64,000 nt of DNA from Bauldia sp. (GTDB lineage Bacteria; Pseudomonadota; Alphaproteobacteria; Rhizobiales; Kaistiaceae), in contig JAHCJY010000004.1 of assembly GCA_026126065.1 (NCBI GenBank), positions 1-64,000 on the forward strand, read 5' to 3'. A program made the translations under genes and the position numbers. The stretch's first letter is position 1. Each line of letters starts with the position of its first letter. Below are positions 1 through 10,800 of this stretch, in pieces. The notes under the pieces are model-generated. The model was not told where the DNA came from and did not search any database. It was given only the letters and a program-made list of their open reading frames with translations.

Positions 1-141
1 TCCCCAGCAAGGATTTTCCGCTGCTGGCAGACGCTAATCTGGGTTAATGCTACCACGGGCCCGATCCGCGGTACGGCAACGCCGGACCCGCGGCCAGCGT
101 GCGCGCCTTGTGCCGGTCCGGCCCGGACGCCTTGCCTTGGC

Positions 142-3100
142 GTGCCGTCGGCTGTTCGATCGCACCTCGTCAGCGGAACCTCGGAGAAATGTGTGGGCGT
201 TGATCCATTTTCGGCTGCCTTCGGGACTTCGCGAGGACGGGAGCGTCCTTCGACCCGAGAGGCGCCGATCCAGCCCGATGCGCCGCCGCAACCCGTGGAG
301 TTCGACGAGGATCTCCTGAACCGGCTGCTCGACGCCGGATTGTTCGATCCGGAATGGTACCGGCGGCGCTATCGCGACCTGCCCGCTGGCACCAATCCGT
401 CCCGGCACTTCCTCGAAGTCGGCGCCAGGGAGGATCGGTGGCCCAACGCCCATTTCGATCCCGCGTGGTACCGTGCGAGCCAGCTTTCCGGTGCATGGCC
501 GGTGCACCCGATCGCGCACTACCTCGAGGTTGGCGAGCGCCACGGCCTCCGACCCGTCCCCTATTTCGATCCGCTCTGGTATGCGCGGCGATATCTGGGT
601 CCGTTCCAGGATATCAGCCCGCTCGGTCACTACCTGCGTGGCCGCAGCTCCGGTCGGCTGGATCCGTGCCCCTTCTTCGATACCCAGTTCTACATCCAGG
701 AGAACGCGGACGTCGTCGCCTCCGGCCTCGACCCGTTCGAGCACTTTCTCCAGACGGGCCATCGCGAGGGGCGAAACCCGAGCGCCGCGTTCGACCTGCG
801 GTACTATCGTCGACGCTACATGAAGGGGGCGGACGGGAATCCGCTCCTGCACTACCTCGAGACCGGAGCGGCAAGCGGGTTCAACCCGGATCCCGCGGCA
901 GAAGTGTCGGCCGGGTCGGAGGTCAGGCGTTTCGCCCGGCGCGCACCTGAGTTCGAGGAGTTCGACCCGGCCATCGTCGGCGACAGGGAAAGGCTTGCGA
1001 AGCTGATCGCATTCTACCTGCCGCAATTTCATGCGTTCGCGGAGAACGACGCGTGGTGGGGCAAGGGCTTCACCGAGTGGACGAACCTGTCGCGGGGCAC
1101 ACCGCGCTTCGTCGGCCACTATCAGCCCCGTGTTCCCCGCGATCTCGGCTTCTACGACCTCACCGACCCCTCGGTGATGCTGGCGCAGATTGCCATGGCC
1201 AGGGCGGCCGGCCTTGGTGGATTCTGCTTCTACTACTACAACTTCAACGGGAAGCGCCTCCTTCATGCCCCGGTGGAGCAGTTCCTCGCCAGCGACTCGG
1301 ACTGGCCGTTCTGCATCATGTGGGCAAACGAGAACTGGTCGCGACGCTGGGACGGGTCGGAGTCCCAGATCCTCATTCGACAGGATTATCGTGCCGAGGA
1401 CGAGGCCGCGCTGGTCGATGACCTCGCGCGCCATTTTGCCGATCCACGCTATATCCGGCTGGGCGGGCGCCCCCTGTTCTTCGTCTACAGGCCGGGGATC
1501 ATCCCGCGCGCCAGGGAGACGATCGCGCGGTGGCGAGAGGCCTTCCAGGAGCGGCACGGCATGGAGCCGCTGTTCTTCCTCACGCAGACATTCGAGGATC
1601 ACGACCCTGCCGCGTTCGGCTTTGACGGCGCGATCGAGTTTCCGCCGCACAAGATCCTGGCGAAGGTCCACCAGATCAATCCGAAGCTGGAGTTTCTCGA
1701 CCACAGCTTCGCAGGCCACGTCTATCGCTACGAGGATGTGATCGAGGCGTCGGCCGCCGTACCGACACCAGACTTTCCGCTGATCAAGACCGTCTTCCCG
1801 AGCTGGGACAACGACGCCCGGCGGCAGGGCAATGGCGTGGTTGCGACAGGCTCGACGCCTGCCAAGTACGGACAGTGGCTCGGCGAGGCGATCCGGTATG
1901 CGCGCCGGCATCCCATCGCAGGCGAGGCGCTCGTCTTCATCAATGCGTGGAACGAATGGGCCGAGGGAGCCTATCTTGAGCCCGATGTGCATTTCGGTGC
2001 GGCCTATCTCAACGCGACGGCGCGAGCCATCGTTGGCGGTAGCCGCGCGGCCAGCAGCGGCTATCCGTTTCTGGTGGTGCTGAGCAGCGCCGCGACCGCG
2101 GCAACGCTCGCGGCCGCCCAGGAGTTCATCCGCGCCGCAGCGTTCGATTTCGGGTGCGACGTCAACGTCCTGTGGCTCGATCGTGGCCGAAACGTCCGCG
2201 ACGAGCTGCCGTTTCCGAATTCAGTGCTCGTGAGGCCGGACCTGCTGCCGGCTGCCGTGGACCAGTTTCGCCGGCGCGGCGTCGCCGGCGCTGTCGTGTT
2301 CGGCGTGTCGGCCGGCGACGCGGTGATGCCGCTGCGCGAGGCCGGGCTGAGGACGGTCTCGGTCATCACCGAAATGCCAATGGGGATCGCGGCCCGCAAC
2401 GAGGGCGACCTCGCGCTTCCCCTGGTACGCCTTTCGGATGTGCTTGCGGCTGCGTCGGGATCGGTGCTGTCGGCCATGACTGGGCGGTTCGGCCCGGCGG
2501 CGGGCAAGGAACTTGTCGTGTCGCCCGGTGCGCGGCGCATTGCGATCGGGGGAACGAAAGCGCGCGCGAGCGCCTCGGTCGCGCTTGGCCTGCCGCGGGG
2601 AACGCGCATCGTCGTCAACTCCGGTCCGGCGAATCTCCAGACGGGCGCCGACCTGTTCGCGGCCGTGGCTGCCACCGTGACGGCGGTCCGTGACGATGTC
2701 GCCTTCGTATGGTTCGGCGATCTCGACCCCTCTTTGCGCGCCTGGCTCGACCCGGGCGGGCGGGGCAGCGCCCTGCAGTTCCGGGCTGCCGCCGAACTTC
2801 AGGGCGACCCCATTTCGGTTGCCGAACTGCTTGCCTTCACCGCGCGCGAGGACGCGAATGCGGTGGCCGTCGCCACCGCCGTCGCATCGAGTGTGCCGGT
2901 GGTCGCCTTCGAGGGCAGCGGCGCCGCCGAGGACTATCTCGCCGGGGCGAGCGACCGGGAACTGGTGGCGCGCGGGAACGTGGCCGCGTTTGCCGAGGAG
3001 ATCCTGCAACGGCTTGATCGCGGACGCGGCCTGGCCGGAGCCGGAGCATCGTCGCGCCCTGCCCTGCCCGGGCCGGACTTCTTCACGCTGCTGAACGAGG

Positions 3101-3858
3101 CCGATCCGTCGGTTCTGCCGGTCTCGATCGTGATGCTCTATCGGCGAGGCGACCCGGACCCGGCCGCATGCCTTGCCGCGCTTCTGGCGCAGAACCGCCC
3201 GGTCGCCGAAATCGTGGTTCTCGGCCACGATATTTCCCCGGCGCTTCGTGCCAGCCTTGTTGCGACCGCGGAGCGTTCCGGGCGGTCGATACGCATTGCC
3301 GAGGACCGCCTCGAACCGCGTGCGCTGGCGTATCAGCTTGGCCAGGCGGCTGCGCTCGCTGTGCGTGAGTTCGTCTGGATCGTGACGCCCGCCGAGCTTC
3401 CGCGGGACCTTCTTGGCGAACTGTCGAAGCGGTTTGCCGGACCCGGCGCCACCGCGTCGCTCCACGCGCTCGCGCGGCCGGAAGGTTTTTCCGTCGCAGA
3501 CCAGAAGTCCACCGAAGACCCAGCGGAAGCGGCCCCGTCCGACGGCGGAGGAGCCGGCATCAACTGGGTTCTGTGGCGCCGCCGGGCCCTCCTCGATGCG
3601 CTGACGACGCTGGCCCCCGGCCAGGCAGACAGCCTCCCGGCGATCCTCCGCCACGTCGGAGCACGATCCGGCGAGCAGGCCCCGGGTCGAACCGCCGGAA
3701 CAGCGTCGCACTCGACCGCGGCACCGGCACCCGACTTTCCGTCGCAAACCCAGGCTGACGTCCCTGCTTCCACCAGGGCGAGCGCCAAGCGCCGCGCAGG
3801 CGGGACCCGGGGGTCGCAGGTTGTTGCCCCGGTCACGACAAGGCGGCGCCGCCGATGA
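142..3858 (+). CDS. Multidomain WbsX-type glycosyltransferase
   Basis: Large cytoplasmic or membrane-associated enzyme expected to act in surface-polysaccharide assembly. From the first possible GTG, residues about 67-255 hold five short repeats of the type FDPxWYxxxY...NPLxHYLxxG. Residues about 287-630 form a WbsX/GH99-like domain, with FYLPQFHAFAENDAWWGKGF and MWANENWSRRWDG. Residues about 640-975 resemble a degenerate GT4 (GT-B) domain and about 990-1110 a degenerate GT2 start (VSIVMLYRRG). The tail is Ala/Arg-rich and disordered. The frame stays open to the first base of the window, so the start is uncertain. GTG at 193 has a GGAGA five bases upstream and is the best local alternative. 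The stop overlaps the next gene by 4 nt (ATGA). Substrate is unknown. Confidence 0.8.
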   Translation: MPSAVRSHLVSGTSEKCVGVDPFSAAFGTSRGRERPSTREAPIQPDAPPQPVEFDEDLLNRLLDAGLFDPEWYRRRYRDLPAGTNPSRHFLEVGAREDRWPNAHFDPAWYRASQLSGAWPVHPIAHYLEVGERHGLRPVPYFDPLWYARRYLGPFQDISPLGHYLRGRSSGRLDPCPFFDTQFYIQENADVVASGLDPFEHFLQTGHREGRNPSAAFDLRYYRRRYMKGADGNPLLHYLETGAASGFNPDPAAEVSAGSEVRRFARRAPEFEEFDPAIVGDRERLAKLIAFYLPQFHAFAENDAWWGKGFTEWTNLSRGTPRFVGHYQPRVPRDLGFYDLTDPSVMLAQIAMARAAGLGGFCFYYYNFNGKRLLHAPVEQFLASDSDWPFCIMWANENWSRRWDGSESQILIRQDYRAEDEAALVDDLARHFADPRYIRLGGRPLFFVYRPGIIPRARETIARWREAFQERHGMEPLFFLTQTFEDHDPAAFGFDGAIEFPPHKILAKVHQINPKLEFLDHSFAGHVYRYEDVIEASAAVPTPDFPLIKTVFPSWDNDARRQGNGVVATGSTPAKYGQWLGEAIRYARRHPIAGEALVFINAWNEWAEGAYLEPDVHFGAAYLNATARAIVGGSRAASSGYPFLVVLSSAATAATLAAAQEFIRAAAFDFGCDVNVLWLDRGRNVRDELPFPNSVLVRPDLLPAAVDQFRRRGVAGAVVFGVSAGDAVMPLREAGLRTVSVITEMPMGIAARNEGDLALPLVRLSDVLAAASGSVLSAMTGRFGPAAGKELVVSPGARRIAIGGTKARASASVALGLPRGTRIVVNSGPANLQTGADLFAAVAATVTAVRDDVAFVWFGDLDPSLRAWLDPGGRGSALQFRAAAELQGDPISVAELLAFTAREDANAVAVATAVASSVPVVAFEGSGAAEDYLAGASDRELVARGNVAAFAEEILQRLDRGRGLAGAGASSRPALPGPDFFTLLNEADPSVLPVSIVMLYRRGDPDPAACLAALLAQNRPVAEIVVLGHDISPALRASLVATAERSGRSIRIAEDRLEPRALAYQLGQAAALAVREFVWIVTPAELPRDLLGELSKRFAGPGATASLHALARPEGFSVADQKSTEDPAEAAPSDGGGAGINWVLWRRRALLDALTTLAPGQADSLPAILRHVGARSGEQAPGRTAGTASHSTAAPAPDFPSQTQADVPASTRASAKRRAGGTRGSQVVAPVTTRRRRR

Positions 3859-4862
3859 CCGCCGCGAGCCGGGTCATCATCCACATCGGGCTGCACAAGA
3901 CGGGGAGCACGGCAATCCAGCACTATTTCTGGCGCCATTCCCGGGCACTGATGCAGCATGGAATCTACTACCCGGCGACTGGCCGACCGAGCTCGACCGT
4001 CACGCAGTTCGGGCATCACGAGGTCCCGTGGTCGTTCACGCCCGAAGCCAGCGAGCCGCCGCAGTCGCTGCTTGGCCGCCTCCGGGCGGAGATCGAGGAG
4101 ACGACGCTGGGCGATGTCGTACTGAGCTCGGAGGAGTTCAGCCGGATGACCCCGGCCGCCATCGCGCAGCTGGCGGAGGCCCTGCCGTTCGACACGCGCG
4201 TGATCTTCTACTATCGACGCCAGTCCGAGATCGTGCAGGGACTCTACGGCACCGACGTTCTTCATGGGCGCGAGCGACGCAGCCTTGACGCCTACGCCAG
4301 GGACTTCAAGGGACCGCTGGACTACGGCAGGGTGGCGTCGGACTGGGGCGCCGTTTATGGCCTGGCCGCGGTGACGGCGCGTCACTATCAGCCACATGCG
4401 TTCCCGGACAGGAACATCGTTCCGCACTTCCTGCAGACGATGGGCCTCACCGGACCCTCCGGGGAAGGCGAAGAGTTCTTCTACAATGTCAGCATGCCCT
4501 GGTTCGCCGTCCTGACGGTGTTGCGGCTCCGCAATGCCCGCGTGTCGGAAGCCACGATTGCCGAGGTCGTCGCGTCGTTCGAGATCATCTTCCGGAACCA
4601 GCGGTCGAAGCTCGGCCTGTTCTCGCCGGCCGAGGCCAACGCCTTCGACCAGGGCTTCGCCGAGGCAAACGCGGCGTTTTCGGCGACCTACGCTCCCCAC
4701 GAGCCGCCCCTCGCCCCGCATCCGGTCGAGGGCGAGGACGAATACCGCGATGCGCGGCGTGGAGAGCGGCCGGAGGTCGAACTGACGCTTCAGCTCGCGG
4801 CACGGCATGTGCGGGTCGTGCACGAGACCGGCTTGCCGCCCGCGGGCGGGACGATGCAATGA
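3855..4862 (+). CDS. Sulfotransferase family protein
   Basis: Probable PAPS-dependent sulfotransferase that would sulfate a glycan or other acceptor. The N-terminus has the family's phosphate-binding loop right after the first strand (HIGLHKTGSTAIQ, residues about 10-22). A later SSEEFSRM and FYYRRQSE stretch fits the 3'-phosphate-binding region. Length (335 aa) is normal. The start codon overlaps the stop of the preceding glycosyltransferase as ATGA, and the stop overlaps the next gene the same way, so translational coupling within one operon is likely. The context suggests it modifies the polysaccharide made by its neighbours; that is inference. Confidence 0.8.
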   Translation: MTAASRVIIHIGLHKTGSTAIQHYFWRHSRALMQHGIYYPATGRPSSTVTQFGHHEVPWSFTPEASEPPQSLLGRLRAEIEETTLGDVVLSSEEFSRMTPAAIAQLAEALPFDTRVIFYYRRQSEIVQGLYGTDVLHGRERRSLDAYARDFKGPLDYGRVASDWGAVYGLAAVTARHYQPHAFPDRNIVPHFLQTMGLTGPSGEGEEFFYNVSMPWFAVLTVLRLRNARVSEATIAEVVASFEIIFRNQRSKLGLFSPAEANAFDQGFAEANAAFSATYAPHEPPLAPHPVEGEDEYRDARRGERPEVELTLQLAARHVRVVHETGLPPAGGTMQ

Positions 4863-7000
4863 GCCGGACGAAGGCCCTTCCGCGGGCGAGCGCCGCGCTG
4901 CGGTCGCCGGCGGAGTATGACGTGGCGATCATCGCGGACATGACCGTGCCGGGCGAGCCGGCATTCCGGATCGCCCGGGAGGTGGAGTCATTCAGCTCGG
5001 CCGGGCACTCGGTGGCCCTGGTGCACCTGCGGTCGTCCACATCCCGGCCGCGCATTGCGCCGGATGTTCAGGGCTGCGTCGGAGCCGGGATGGCCGATCC
5101 GGTACAGCCGGTACGTGGGGTCTCGGCCGGGCGGGCGATCCTCCACGGACCTCACCTCATAGAAAGTCCTCCCGCGCGTTTGAAGGGACTGCGCACGCCG
5201 GAGATCACCGTGGTCGCCGATCGTATTGCGTCCTACGACGCGTCGGCGCTCGACGGCTGGCTCCGGCGCGTCGCGCCCGTCATCTGGGCCCCTGCGACCC
5301 GCCGGATTCGCGAGGCCCTCAGCGCAGGCCATCCCGGGCTGGTTGTCATGGACGAGGACTGGCCTCTTCCTCCCGCGGCCCCCGCCGACCGTGCCCTCGA
5401 TCGGCCGATCCCCAGGCGCCTCGTCATCGGCCAGATCGGCGGCGAAGGTGCATGGCCGGGTTCGTTCGAGGAGATGCAGGCGCTGTTTCCGACTGACGGC
5501 GCCTACGACGTAAGGTTGCTGGGCCGCCTGCCCGCGGAGCTGGCGCGACCCGCGTATGGATGGCGGCAGATCGATTTCGACCAGATGTCGGTTGCGCAGT
5601 TCATCCGCCGGCTCGACGCGCTGCTTTACTATCCCGCCAACCCCGAAATTCCCCTCGATGCGGTAGCGGCGTGGTTCCTGGCCCAGGGACGGCCCGTCCT
5701 GATGGATCCGGTCCTCAGGCATCGCTATGGCGCCGGCCCGGTCTATACGGCCGCCCTGGATGCTGTTGAGGCGCTGCGCCGGTACGTGCTCGACCCGGTC
5801 ATCCAGGCTGCGGCCAGGAAGACTGCCCTGGCGGGCGCGAGCCGGATGACCGCGGCCTGGCCGGAGCCGGAAGACCGGGGCGTGGTGGAAAGGCGTGCAT
5901 CCGGACGCCCGGTGCTCCTGTTCGTCACTTCGAACGGCACGGGCCTCGGTCACGTCTCGCGACTCCTCGCGATCGCGCGGCGGCTCCAGGACTTCGAGCC
6001 GGTCTTCGTGACGATGGCCCAAGCTGTCGAGGCCATCGAGGCATTCGGATTCGTGGCCGAATATTTGCCGAGCCATCAGTACAGTGGCGCCGAACCCCAC
6101 CTCTGGGACGAATGGTTCCGTGCGGAGCTCGAACTCCTGATCGAAAGCTACAATGCCGTCGGCGTCGTCTATGACGGGAACGGGCCGACGCCCGGGCTAA
6201 TCGGCGCGGCCGGGTCGCGCGGACGCTGCGGGCTCGCCTGGGTGCGGGGCGGCATGGCGGGCGCGGCGGCTGTTCCGAACATCGAGGACAGCCACTACTT
6301 CGACCTCATCGTCGAGCCCGGCGAGACTGCCGAAGAGGCGGATCACGGTGAGACCACGCGCCGCCGCGGCGAGGTGGAGCGCGTCGACCCCATCCTTCTC
6401 CTCGATCCGTCCGAACTGCTCTCACGCGAGGAAGCGGCGGCGGCGCTCGGCCTTGATCCGGCCCGGCCGGCGGCGCTGATCCAGCTCGGCACCGGGTCCA
6501 ACCGGGACATCGTGACGCTCATTGACCGGGTCATCGCGGGACTCGCTGATTCCGGCACGCAGGTCGTGATCGCCGAGTGGAGCAGCGCTGCCGGCCTGCC
6601 ACCCCTGTGGCCGGAGGCGATCATCGTCAGCGGCCATCCGCTTGCGCAGTACTATCGCGCGTTCGATTTCACGGTCGCCGCGGCCGGTTACAACACCTTC
6701 CACGAGGTCATCGCATATGCGGTTCCGGCGATCTTCGTCGCCAACGGGCACCACTCGATGGACGATCAGGTCGGGCGGGCCCGGCATGCCGAGGCGAATG
6801 GCCTCGCCCTTGCCCTCGACGAGCGCGATCTCTCCGAGCTTCCGGAGATGCTGAAGGTCATGCTGTCCGGCCCGGCGCGGGAATTCCTGCGCGAGAATTG
6901 CCGGCGCCATGCCGCGCCGAACGGGGCCGAGGCGGCGGCGCGGCTGATCGGCGAACGCCTTGGCCGGGGAGTATCGATTGTCCGCCGACGCACCCTCTGA
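4859..7000 (+). CDS. Two-domain GT-B glycosyltransferase, GT28/MurG-like C-half
   Basis: A 713-aa protein with two GT-B-like parts. Residues about 20-330 contain alternating strand/helix sequence without a family signature that I can name. Residues about 350-700 resemble MurG/GT28 enzymes: a glycine-rich N-terminal loop (SNGTGLGHVSRLL), then in the C-terminal half the donor-site features LIQLGTGSN and AAAGYNTFHEVIAYAVPAIF, and finally a helix that closes the fold. It probably transfers a nucleotide-activated sugar in the same pathway as its neighbours. Start overlaps the sulfotransferase stop (ATGA). The next gene starts inside its last codons. Confidence 0.75.
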   Translation: MSRTKALPRASAALRSPAEYDVAIIADMTVPGEPAFRIAREVESFSSAGHSVALVHLRSSTSRPRIAPDVQGCVGAGMADPVQPVRGVSAGRAILHGPHLIESPPARLKGLRTPEITVVADRIASYDASALDGWLRRVAPVIWAPATRRIREALSAGHPGLVVMDEDWPLPPAAPADRALDRPIPRRLVIGQIGGEGAWPGSFEEMQALFPTDGAYDVRLLGRLPAELARPAYGWRQIDFDQMSVAQFIRRLDALLYYPANPEIPLDAVAAWFLAQGRPVLMDPVLRHRYGAGPVYTAALDAVEALRRYVLDPVIQAAARKTALAGASRMTAAWPEPEDRGVVERRASGRPVLLFVTSNGTGLGHVSRLLAIARRLQDFEPVFVTMAQAVEAIEAFGFVAEYLPSHQYSGAEPHLWDEWFRAELELLIESYNAVGVVYDGNGPTPGLIGAAGSRGRCGLAWVRGGMAGAAAVPNIEDSHYFDLIVEPGETAEEADHGETTRRRGEVERVDPILLLDPSELLSREEAAAALGLDPARPAALIQLGTGSNRDIVTLIDRVIAGLADSGTQVVIAEWSSAAGLPPLWPEAIIVSGHPLAQYYRAFDFTVAAAGYNTFHEVIAYAVPAIFVANGHHSMDDQVGRARHAEANGLALALDERDLSELPEMLKVMLSGPAREFLRENCRRHAAPNGAEAAARLIGERLGRGVSIVRRRTL

Positions 7001-7844
7001 CGCCGCCACCCTTCAGCGCCTTCGCGAGCGTGTCGAGTTGCAGTTCCACCAGCTCGAGACGTTGCGGCGCGCCCTCGAGGCGGGGGGCCGGTCGAGGACG
7101 GTCACGATCGAGCCGAGGCTGCCGCCCCGGTCGTCGTCCCTCGAAGGCGAGGCGGTCCCGCCGGCCGACGTGACGTCCTGGTGGCCTGGCTCGGAGTGGC
7201 CGGTCGAACCGCTCGTGCCGACGCCCGGGCTCGGGTCGCTTTCGCTGGCCGGCCGAAAGACCCCGGTGATCGCCGTGATCGTCTTCGGCCTCCGCGGCGC
7301 CGATCTGGAAGGCGTGGTCGAGATGATCGCCACGCGGCAACGCAGGAGCGCTGACTTCAAGCCGGTGTTTCTCACCGACTGCCCCGCCTTCCGGCCATTT
7401 CAGGCTCGCGGCTACGTCATGGAGTACCTCCCACGGGCGATCTACGGCGCGGACCCGCATCGACTCCGGAACCCGCGCGGGGCGGCCAGGCTCAAGCTCC
7501 TCCAGTCGAAGTGGGACTTCGGCGCGACGATCGACCTGACCCGTGACGGGAAGGAAACCGCAATCCTCGAAGCCGGATCGGCCGGCGTCGGTCCGACGGC
7601 GCCACCAGCCGACGGCGCGGTTTGGCAAGACGCCCCGGAGACGGTCGCCGAGAAGGTCGCACTCATCCGGGGGAGCGGCCTGTTCGACGAGGACTGGTAC
7701 GTTGCGCGCTATGCGCCGGACGGGTTCGCCGATCCGATCGAGCATTACGTGACGGTCGGGGCCGCGCTCGGGCACGATCCGCACCCGCTCTTCCGGACGG
7801 CCTACTATGCCCGCCAGATCATCGTGCGGGGCCGCAAGCCGTGA
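6978..7844 (+). CDS. Half-GT28 domain protein with FDxxWY repeats
   Basis: About 288 aa. I choose the TTG at 6978 because GGGGAG lies 6-7 bases upstream; a TTG at 6960 in the same frame lacks this. Residues about 5-30 look coiled-coil-like. Residues about 95-200 align by eye with only the N-terminal half of the GT28-like domain of the preceding gene (shared DFxPVFxT, EYLPxxxYxGAxPH), and no donor-binding half follows. The C-terminus carries two FDxxWY/NPxxHY-type repeats and stops in the middle of such a repeat. It overlaps the previous gene by 23 nt and the next by 4 nt (GTGA). Function unknown, probably in the same glycan pathway. Confidence 0.65.
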   Translation: MSADAPSDAATLQRLRERVELQFHQLETLRRALEAGGRSRTVTIEPRLPPRSSSLEGEAVPPADVTSWWPGSEWPVEPLVPTPGLGSLSLAGRKTPVIAVIVFGLRGADLEGVVEMIATRQRRSADFKPVFLTDCPAFRPFQARGYVMEYLPRAIYGADPHRLRNPRGAARLKLLQSKWDFGATIDLTRDGKETAILEAGSAGVGPTAPPADGAVWQDAPETVAEKVALIRGSGLFDEDWYVARYAPDGFADPIEHYVTVGAALGHDPHPLFRTAYYARQIIVRGRKP

Positions 7845-10800
7845 CCGGACGCGCCCGGCCGAAGGCAGTTCTGGTCCTGCATCTTTTCCATGAGGATGTC
7901 GCGATCGACTTGCTGCGTCGGGTCAGGGATCTCGATGCCGATGTCGACGTGATCGCCACCGGTCCGCGCCTGTCGCGAACCGTTGCTTCCGCGTTCGCGG
8001 AGCTGTCACGCGCCGATTGGGTGGAAACCCGGAACGAAGGCTTTGACGTGGCTCCGTTCCTGTCGGTGCTGCCGCTCCTGCGGCGGCGAGGCTATGACCT
8101 CGTTGGCAAGCTTCACACCAAGCAGGGCAATTCGGGCTTCGGGCGACGCTGGCGTGAAGCGTGCTTCGACGCCCTGATCGGCTCAAAGGACGGCGTTGCC
8201 CGGATCGTTGAGGCGTTCGAGACCTCTCCGAACCTGTGCGTGGTTGGCCCCGCCGGTCTCTATCTCTCCGCGGCGGCGAACATGACGGCGAACGCCGAAG
8301 GCGTTCAGCGCCTGGCGTCGATGGCGTTCCCCTCGCTCGCGCTGCCGTCCGACTGGGGTTTCTTCGCCGGCACGATGTTCTGGACCCGTTTGGCGCACCT
8401 GAAACCGTTCATCCGGCTCAGCGGGACGGTTTCTGCGTGGGAAGATGGCGGGAACAAACGCGACGGCGGCACGGCCCATGCCGTCGAGCGACTGTTCGGA
8501 CTGATGTCCGTCGTCGGTTCGGGCAGCGTCGGGCTCGTGCCGGAAGCTGGTGGACCAATCCGGATCACGCGCGAGCCGGGATCTCCGGTCGAGATCCTCG
8601 AGGCGCTCGCGCGGCTTGGCCGCCCCTCGCCCTCGCCGCGCCTCGGACGAGCCGAGCGCACGTTCATCGTGCAGACCAATCCGCTCCTCCACTATCTGAC
8701 TTCCCGTGGCGTGGCGGCCGATCCCCATCCGCTTTTTGCCAGCGAGTGGTACGCGCGGCGGAACGCCATCGCGAACAACATTGCCCCGCTGTCGGATTTC
8801 GTCGCGCGGGGAGCGATGGCCCCCGATCCCAGCCCGCTCTTTCGCGCTGGAAGCTATGTGGGCCGCCGACCATGGCTCAAGCGGCGCGATGTCAACCCAC
8901 TCCTGCACCATGCGATAGAGGTGGAAGCGTCGGGGCTTGGCGGCGATGGCGATGGCCCGGTCGAGACCGCCCGGCCGCATTCGGCGCCGGTCGATCTCTT
9001 TGCCCGCGCGGCCCGACGGCAGCAGCTACGCGCCTTCCTCCGAACGAGCGACGACCTGTCGTTCGCGGTGAAGATCGGTGCTTCGCGAACCTCGCCGACC
9101 GAATGGGGCGACGTGCATTTCGCTGCCGGGCTCGCGAACGCCCTTGGCGCGCTCGGGAAGGACGCCCGGGTCGACCACCGCGAGGACTGGCATCGCCGGA
9201 ATGATGCGTCCGACGTCGTCATCTGCCTCCGCGGGCCAATCCGGTACGAGCCGCGCCCCGGGGCATTCAACATCCTCTGGATCATCAGCCATCCGGATCA
9301 GGTCTCGTTCGAAGAGATGGAGGCGTATGACCTCGTCTACGTCGCCTCCGACAGTTTCGCCGCGCTGCTGTCGCGCTGGGTCGACGTGCCGGTCCTGAGC
9401 CTCCTCCAGGCGACGGATGAGAGCAGGTTCGCCCCCGGCCGCGTTGCACGCCCTGGCGGCAGCCTGTTCTTCGCCGGGAATTCGCGCGGTCAGGACCGTC
9501 CCGTCGTGCGCTGGGCGCTGGAACTCGGTCTCCCGCTGGAGGTCCACGGCGCCGGCTGGAAAGGCATCGTTCCCGCCCGGTCGTTCGGGGGCGAGCGTAT
9601 CCCCAATGCCGAGTTGCCCAGGCGGTATGCCGCGGCGGCCGCCGTCCTTGGAGATCACTGGCCGGCGATGGTCGATTTCGGCTTTGTCTCCAATCGCCTG
9701 TTCGACGTTCTTGCGGCGGGCGGGACGCCGGTCACCGACGCGTTCCCGGCGATTTCAAGGGTCCTTGGCAGCGCTCCGATCCAGGTCGCGACGAGGGAGG
9801 AGCTCGGGCCGGCGGTCGCTGAAGCACGCGCCCGGCCGCTGCCAACGCGGCTCGCCTACGCGGAACGGGTCCGCCGTCATCATGGCTTTGCAGCGCGCGC
9901 GACAACGATGGTGCGCGACCTGCGGGCGTTCCCGTCGGGCGTGTTCAAGCGCCCGGGATCGGGACGTGGTCCTCGCGTCCACCTCGCCTACGACGCCGGC
10001 GACGCGCCCACTGCCTGGATGGTTGACAGGAGGCTGCTCGGCCCGCTCACCACCGACTATGCCGGGATCGGGTCGCTCTCCACGGGCGGCCCAGCGGATC
10101 CGGTTCCGCCGAAAACGGACCTCGTCATCGTCGTCCCGGGAACGACATCAAGGGCGGGAACGTGGGACGCGCTCGTCGAGGCCGCGCGGACGCGGCGGAT
10201 CGTCGTCGATACCGGTGCCTTGCCCTCCCTCTTGCGCCGCGCGCCGCCCCGCCTCCAGCCGCTGTTCGCATCCGCCTGGCAGGTATGGTGGCCCGGCGGG
10301 GATCCTGCCGCCGGCAAGGTAGCCGACACGGAACGAAACCGCATCGTCCCGGATTCCATCGACCCCCGCCTCTGGCGCGACTACCACCGGCCGCGCCAGT
10401 GGGAGTTCGCGGCCGCGCCCCTCCGTTGCGTGGTGGTGGCGCGCGCCGGCGTCGACCCGGCCACCTCTGCCATCCTCGAAGGAGCGATAGCCGGAGCAGA
10501 AGTCGACCTGACGGTCGTGGAGGCTTCCCAAGCGGCGACCGGGCCTTGGACGAGCGTGCCGTTTCCCAAGGGCAGGTCGGGTTACGCCGCCTTCGCGCGA
10601 TGGCTTCGCGCCCAGCACTTTCACGCCGGCCTGTGCCTCGGGGCCGGGGCGACAGCACGCGACGCCGACGTGGCGTTCCTCGACTTCAGTGCAGCGGGGC
10701 TTCTAACGGTCGCTCCGATCGCGCTCCTCGGCCCGGAGATCGCCGTTCGCGGCCTGTTCGTGCCGGTGGCAACTGACTGGTCTGACCTTCCGGCCGTCCT

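Noticed and set aside
34..1992. 652-codon open frame on the minus strand
   Set aside because: It lies opposite the WbsX-type gene, lacks any recognisable domain and has shadow-frame composition. Similar long minus-strand frames (2221-3747, 3333-4859, 18027-19802) are rejected for the same reason.
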